DNA of 45,223 nucleotides. Source: Amycolatopsis bullii (GTDB lineage: Bacteria > Actinomycetota > Actinomycetes > Mycobacteriales > Pseudonocardiaceae). A program made the translations under genes and the position numbers. Positions 42,029 to 45,223 of the stretch are shown here, one piece after another. The stretch is taken from assembly GCF_014654205.1 (NCBI RefSeq), contig NZ_BNAW01000067.1, positions 1 through 45,223 on the forward strand. The letters are read 5' to 3'. The first letter of the stretch is position 1. Every line of letters starts with the position of its first letter. The notes under the pieces were generated by a model. It did not search any database and was not told the origin of the DNA. It saw only the letters and a list, made by a program, of their open reading frames with translations.

Positions 42029-43186
42029 GTGCGGGTGCGGATACCGGCGGTGCTCGCGGTCTCGGGCCTGGTGGCGGCCTTCGGCGTCTTCGGTGCACCG
42101 GCCGCTTCGGCGCAGGGGTGCGCGAACCCGTCCGGCACGTACACCGGCGAGGTCCCGTGGGGGCAGCGCCAGGTCGACCCGGCGCGGCTGTGGCCGCTGA
42201 CGCGGGGCAGCGGCCAGCTGGTGGCCGTGATCGGCACCGGCGTCGACGCGCAGAACACGCAGTTCGCCCCCGGCCAGCTCGACTCGGGCGCCGGTACCGA
42301 GCGCACGGACTGCGACGGCCGCGGCACGATCGCGGCCGGGATCGTCGGCGCCCAGCCGGATCCGTCGACGACCTTCACCGGCGTCGCGCCCGGCGTGCGG
42401 CTGCTGCCGATCCGGTACACCACCGGCGACGGCGGCGACCCGGGCGAGCTGGCCGCGGCGATCGACCGGGCGGTGGACCGGCGCGCGGGCGTCATCCTGG
42501 TCGCCGTGCCCGCGGCGGCCGACAGCCCGGCTCTGTCGGGGGCGGTTTCGCGGGCGCGCTCGCGAGGAGCGGTGGTCGTCTCGGCGGCGTCGGCGACCCA
42601 GCAGGGCGCGCGGACGTACCCGACGGCGACGTCCGGTGTCCTGGCCGTCGGATCGGTGAACCCCGCGGGCGCGCCGGTGCAGACGGAGGCGGGCGACCAC
42701 GTCGGCATCGCGGCGCCGGGCGCGGAGCTGGTGAGCACGTCGGCGGGGGCGGGCGGCGCGGTGGCGCACCGCTGGCCGCTGACCGACCCGGGCCTCGCGG
42801 CGGCGTACGTAGCCGGGGTCGCGGCGCTGGTGCGGGCCTACCACCCGGAACTGTCCGGCGACCAGGTCGTCACGCGCTTGACGTTGACGGCCCACCGCCC
42901 GCCGTCCGGCGGCCACGACCCGCGGCTCGGCTGGGGAGTCCTGGACGCCTACGCGGCGGTGTCGTCGACCCTGCCTGCCGAGGTCGCCCCGCCGGGCGCG
43001 GTTTCGCCCGCGGCCTCGGCCCCGGCGGTGGTCCCGGCCGCGGCTGCTGCCGCACGTCCGCGGGACATCGCCGCGGGCACGATCGCCGTGGCCGGAGTGG
43101 CGCTGGCCGCGGCCGCCGGGGTGGCGGTGGCCGCGGTCCGGCGTGCTCGGCGCCGAGGCTGGCGTCCCACCCGCTTCACCCCGTAG
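42029..43186 (+). CDS. Mycosin-like subtilase lacking the catalytic triad (pseudoprotease)
   Basis: A 385-aa protein with the plan of type VII secretion mycosins: signal peptide (VRIPAVLAVSGLVAAFGVF to about Ala28), S8 fold, Ala/Pro-rich linker and C-terminal helix (IAAGTIAVAGVALAAAAGVA) with a basic tail. The usual active-site motifs are altered. DTGV is GTGV (Gly69), CDGHGT is CDGRGT (Arg98), and the GTS-x-AAP serine motif is DPGLAAAYVAGVAAL (Gly255). The oxyanion-hole Asn of AAGN is also absent (SAASA). It should be inactive as a protease and may keep only the structural role mycosins have in ESX complexes. I take the GTG at 42029 because the GTG at 41987 is inside the terminator. Confidence 0.85.
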   Translation: MRVRIPAVLAVSGLVAAFGVFGAPAASAQGCANPSGTYTGEVPWGQRQVDPARLWPLTRGSGQLVAVIGTGVDAQNTQFAPGQLDSGAGTERTDCDGRGTIAAGIVGAQPDPSTTFTGVAPGVRLLPIRYTTGDGGDPGELAAAIDRAVDRRAGVILVAVPAAADSPALSGAVSRARSRGAVVVSAASATQQGARTYPTATSGVLAVGSVNPAGAPVQTEAGDHVGIAAPGAELVSTSAGAGGAVAHRWPLTDPGLAAAYVAGVAALVRAYHPELSGDQVVTRLTLTAHRPPSGGHDPRLGWGVLDAYAAVSSTLPAEVAPPGAVSPAASAPAVVPAAAAAARPRDIAAGTIAVAGVALAAAAGVAVAAVRRARRRGWRPTRFTP

Positions 43187-43193
43187 CCCGGGT

Positions 43194-43275
43194 TGTGATT
43201 GGCGGGGCATCACGTGTGATCAGAGGGGCATCACGTGTGATTGGCGGGGCATCACGTGTGATCAGAGGGGCATCA
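43194..43275. repeat. Four-unit 21-bp tandem repeat (two 42-bp pairs)
   Basis: Units at 43194, 43215, 43236 and 43257 alternate between a TTGGCGGGG and a TCAGAGGGG version, so the true period is 42 bp. Each junction holds the dyad ATCAC-GT-GTGAT. The array starts 7 nt after the mycosin-like gene's stop and its last unit contains the stop codon of the convergent small gene. Confidence 0.9.
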
Positions 43276-43626
43276 GGCGGGGACGGGGCGGGTCGAGCCG
43301 ATGATCGTCACCGCTCCGGCGACGTGGATCGTGAAGTCCGCGCCGGCGCGGGTGAAGCGGGTGATCTGCTCGCGGGGGGTGCTGCGGTCGTGGGACTCCC
43401 AGCCGTCGCGGTGCAACGCCGGGAGGAGCGACGCCAGGCGGGTTTCCGGGGCGGCCGGGTGGTCGACGCGGACGCCGTACTGCCAGCACAGCAGGTTTCC
43501 CGGGTGGATCGGGTCGCAGTCCAGCTCGCCCGAGACCGTCGGGTCCGCCGGGCCGCCGAAGGCCGCCGCGACGTCGTCGATCACCGTGGTCAGCTCGCCG
43601 GCCAGGCGGGTCAGTTCCGGGGTCAC
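43273..43626 (-). CDS. Small hypothetical protein coupled to the DUF1023 gene
   Basis: A 117-aa protein of no family I can name. It starts MTPELTRLAGELTTVIDDVA, has DCDPIHPGNLLCWQYGVRV with two cysteines, and ends with a strand-rich part FTRAGADFTIHVAGAVTIIG. No signal peptide is visible. The GTG start overlaps the TGA of the upstream hydrolase gene (GTGA, 4 nt), so the two are translationally coupled and probably act together. A partner or inhibitor role is possible but unproven. Confidence 0.78.
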   Translation of the reverse strand: MTPELTRLAGELTTVIDDVAAAFGGPADPTVSGELDCDPIHPGNLLCWQYGVRVDHPAAPETRLASLLPALHRDGWESHDRSTPREQITRFTRAGADFTIHVAGAVTIIGSTRPVPA

Positions 43627-44894
43627 CGCGCCAGGCTCCCATCGGAAGTGAGGACGCGGTAGATGTTCGTCCACGAATCGGAACCCGGCTTCAGCACGTC
43701 GTTGTGCGACGACACGCCCCACAGCGGCGAGCCGTCGGCCTCGGCGCCGGTGCCCAGCTCGGTGACGCCGGGGAAGACGTCCGGGTCCGCGCCGTGGCCG
43801 ATGCCGGTCCACTCCAGGCCCCACGCGTTGCCCTGGGCGAGGACGATCGGGTCGAGCGGCGCCGTCATCGAGAACCGCTGGACCCCCGCCTGGCTCGGCG
43901 GCAGGTCGGACGGCGACCACACGCCGTGGCCCATGCCGGCCGACTCGACGTGCAGGACGCGGTCGACGTCGAGGCCGTGTGCCTCCGCGAGCCCGACCGT
44001 CGCCCCGCCGTAGCTGTGCCCGATCGCGGTCAGCGTGACGCCGGAACCCGCGTGGCTCGCGATCTCGCCGCGCAGGTCGTCGGCGAAGTGCTTGAGGTCC
44101 GGGGCCATCGCCTGCGCGTACGCCGCGTCCGGCCCCTGCGCCACGGGGCCCTGCGGGAACACCCCGTCGGCCCAGACGACGACCGCCGTGCGCCCGGCCG
44201 GGTCCGCGGCCACCAGGCTGCGTCCGAGACCGGCGTAGGCGTCGAAGTTGGCCAGCTGTGTGTTGACGCCGGGCACGAACAGCCCGACGTTCCGCGTCCC
44301 CGGCTCGATGTGCCCGACGAGCTCGGCGATCCGGCCGTTGCCGGCGGGATCGAACCGGAGGATCTGCCGGTCGTGCGCGAGGATGTCCTCGTACAGCTTG
44401 ATCCTGGCCCGCGAGCGGGCGATCTCGTCGGCATTGATCGTCGTCGCCAGCCGCAACCGCTCGGCGGTCAAGGCATCGGCGACCTTGACGCGGTTGTCCG
44501 CGATCGCGTGCGCCCACGAGCCGGTGTCGGCCGCGCCGCCGATCCCGGCCGCGTTTCCCGCGCGCGGCAACGGATCCTCGGGCAGGAGCGCCCGGTACAT
44601 CGCGGCGACCTGCGCGTCGGCGCGCCGGTAGCCGGCCGCACAGGCGGTGAGTCCACTTTGGATGGTCCGTAGCCGGGACACGCTCGACTCGAGTTTCGCG
44701 CCCAGCTCCGTCATGGTCTTCTCGAACGTCTTGGCCGCGGCGGCGGACTCGCTCACCCGGCCGAACGCCGTGGCGGGCAGCTTCTCGGCCGCCACCGCCG
44801 ACTGCACCTCGGCCAGTGCCCCGGCCCGGGAACCGGACTCGCCCGCCTCCGCGTCGAGGCGGGCCGGGGCCACGCGATATCCAGCCGCCGTCAC
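43623..44894 (-). CDS. DUF1023 alpha/beta hydrolase with N-terminal helical (ESX-type) region
   Basis: A 423-aa protein. Residues ~1-170 are alpha-helical with a YRVAPARLDAEAGESGSRAG start and AAAAKTFEKTMTELGAKLES; this resembles the WXG/ESX-like helical hairpins on type VII substrates, although no clear WxG is seen. From ~195 the DUF1023 alpha/beta hydrolase begins with NVGLFVPGVNTQLANFD. The nucleophile elbow is IGHSYGG with Ser294, and a late GVSSHNDVLKP supplies the His. The family is common near ESX loci and is presumed to act on lipids or esters outside the cytoplasm. The GTG start has GGGAGG 6 nt upstream. Confidence 0.87.
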   Translation of the reverse strand: MTAAGYRVAPARLDAEAGESGSRAGALAEVQSAVAAEKLPATAFGRVSESAAAAKTFEKTMTELGAKLESSVSRLRTIQSGLTACAAGYRRADAQVAAMYRALLPEDPLPRAGNAAGIGGAADTGSWAHAIADNRVKVADALTAERLRLATTINADEIARSRARIKLYEDILAHDRQILRFDPAGNGRIAELVGHIEPGTRNVGLFVPGVNTQLANFDAYAGLGRSLVAADPAGRTAVVVWADGVFPQGPVAQGPDAAYAQAMAPDLKHFADDLRGEIASHAGSGVTLTAIGHSYGGATVGLAEAHGLDVDRVLHVESAGMGHGVWSPSDLPPSQAGVQRFSMTAPLDPIVLAQGNAWGLEWTGIGHGADPDVFPGVTELGTGAEADGSPLWGVSSHNDVLKPGSDSWTNIYRVLTSDGSLAR

Positions 44895-44919
44895 GGCCGC
44901 CTCCCGTTCCGCCGCAGGG

Positions 44920-44965
44920 GTCGTGAGTGGGAAACAGGGTCAGAACACTGTTTCTCACTCACGAC
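44920..44965. repeat. 3'-end palindromic repeat, copy 3
   Basis: GTCGTGAGTG (44920-44929) and CACTCACGAC (44956-44965), with an inner stem GAAACAG/CTGTTTC. On the minus strand it begins 4 nt after the stop of the PPE-like gene, the same placement as copies 1 and 2. Confidence 0.85.
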
Positions 44966-44969
44966 GGGG

Positions 44970-45155
44970 TCAGTACGCTTCCGGGTCTTCGCCGATGACC
45001 GGTGGTGCGACCGGCGCCGACTGGCCCCAGACGTTCTCGGTCTCCACCAGCCAGGCCGGGATCCGCCGCCCGGACCCCATGTCCCCGCCGCCGCCCATGC
45101 CCATCGGCATCATGGGCATCATCGGCATCGCGCCCTTGGCCGCCGACGCCGCTTC
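44970..45155 (-). CDS. C-terminus of a PPE-like type VII secretion protein (partial)
   Basis: Reading leftwards to TGA at 44970-44972, the frame gives AASAAKGAMPMMPMMPMGM, a Gly/Met-rich stretch, then RRIPAWLVETENVWGQ and a VIGEDPEAY end. This Met/Gly/Pro-rich tail with a terminal GRRIP-x-WL motif is typical of the C-termini of PPE-like proteins in Amycolatopsis and relatives. Upstream of about 45155 the protein-like sequence stops and rRNA-like sequence begins, with an in-frame TAG near 45192. The body of the gene is therefore missing or disconnected here. An ATG at 45126-45128 could start a 52-aa remnant only. Confidence 0.7.
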   Translation of the reverse strand, partial: EAASAAKGAMPMMPMMPMGMGGGGDMGSGRRIPAWLVETENVWGQSAPVAPPVIGEDPEAY

Positions 45156-45223
45156 CCTGGATGCAGGACGCTCCCCTACCCATCCACACCACTAGACAAG
45201 AGCCACGAAGACTCAAGCCGATG
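45150..45223 (-). rRNA. Fragment resembling 23S rRNA at the window edge
   Basis: On the minus strand this stretch contains GGGTAGGGGAGCGTCCTGC and flanks that I recognise as the conserved segment of 23S rRNA near the domain II/III boundary (E. coli has GGGTAGGGGAGCGTTCTG there). It has lower GC than its surroundings and carries stop codons. After CATCCAGGGAAGC the rRNA sequence does not continue but turns into PPE-like coding sequence. Recognition is from memory of 23S sequences, without an alignment. Confidence 0.6.

Overview
The window is high-GC actinobacterial DNA and most likely comes from Amycolatopsis or a close relative in the Pseudonocardiaceae. Two long stretches follow the gene order I remember from Mycobacterium tuberculosis. 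The left half matches the Rv2188c-Rv2206 block: PimB'-type mannosyltransferase, NlpC/P60 protein, exonuclease/UvrC-like protein, trpD, ctaE-qcrCAB, ctaF-ctaC, asnB, adenosine kinase, ErpA-like protein and a DUF3043 protein. The right half matches the Rv1589-Rv1596 block: bioB, bsaP, a DUF2567-type membrane protein, a NrtR-type Nudix regulator and nadABC. Between and around them lie locus-specific insertions, dispersed palindromes and 21-bp tandem repeats. Many genes have a -10 TANNNT box 6-8 nt before the start codon, so leaderless transcription is probably common here.

Layout. 1-9.1 kb: DUF3043 membrane protein, Fe-S carrier, adenosine kinase, alpha/beta hydrolase, asnB, cytochrome aa3 subunits II and IV, and an AraC/GATase regulator divergent from an EamA transporter. 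9.1-15.5 kb: trpD with two small proteins, then ctaE-qcrC-qcrA-qcrB, the core of the actinobacterial bc1-aa3 supercomplex. 15.5-17.8 kb: stand-alone Lrp sensor domain, mycothiol-dependent-isomerase-like protein divergent from a MerR regulator, then repeats. 17.8-21.3 kb: a probable DNA-damage locus. It holds a DEDDh exonuclease/GIY-YIG protein, a coiled-coil NYN protein and a four-cysteine small protein; the first and third have matches to the PafBC (RecA-independent) damage promoter. 21.3-26.4 kb: NlpC/P60 hydrolase with a long structured leader, PimB', a nucleoside-kinase-like protein without a P-loop lysine, an SRPBCC protein and a P450.

26.5-35 kb: biotin genes bioA, bioD, bioB and bsaP, without bioF. 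Between bioA and bioD sit two tandem SulP-transporter/beta-carbonic-anhydrase fusion genes. These could supply inorganic carbon to BioD (which uses CO2) and to biotin-dependent carboxylases. 35-42 kb: membrane protein, M48 peptidase, LON-N protein, and the NrtR-like regulator divergent from nadABC across a clear operator/promoter palindrome. 42-45.2 kb: type VII secretion-flavoured genes. These are a mycosin-like subtilase that has lost all three catalytic residues, a DUF1023 alpha/beta hydrolase with an N-terminal helical region, a small partner, and the C-terminus of a PPE-like protein. The last ~70 bases look like a piece of 23S rRNA fused to that PPE-like gene, which suggests an assembly misjoin or a real rearrangement at the window edge.
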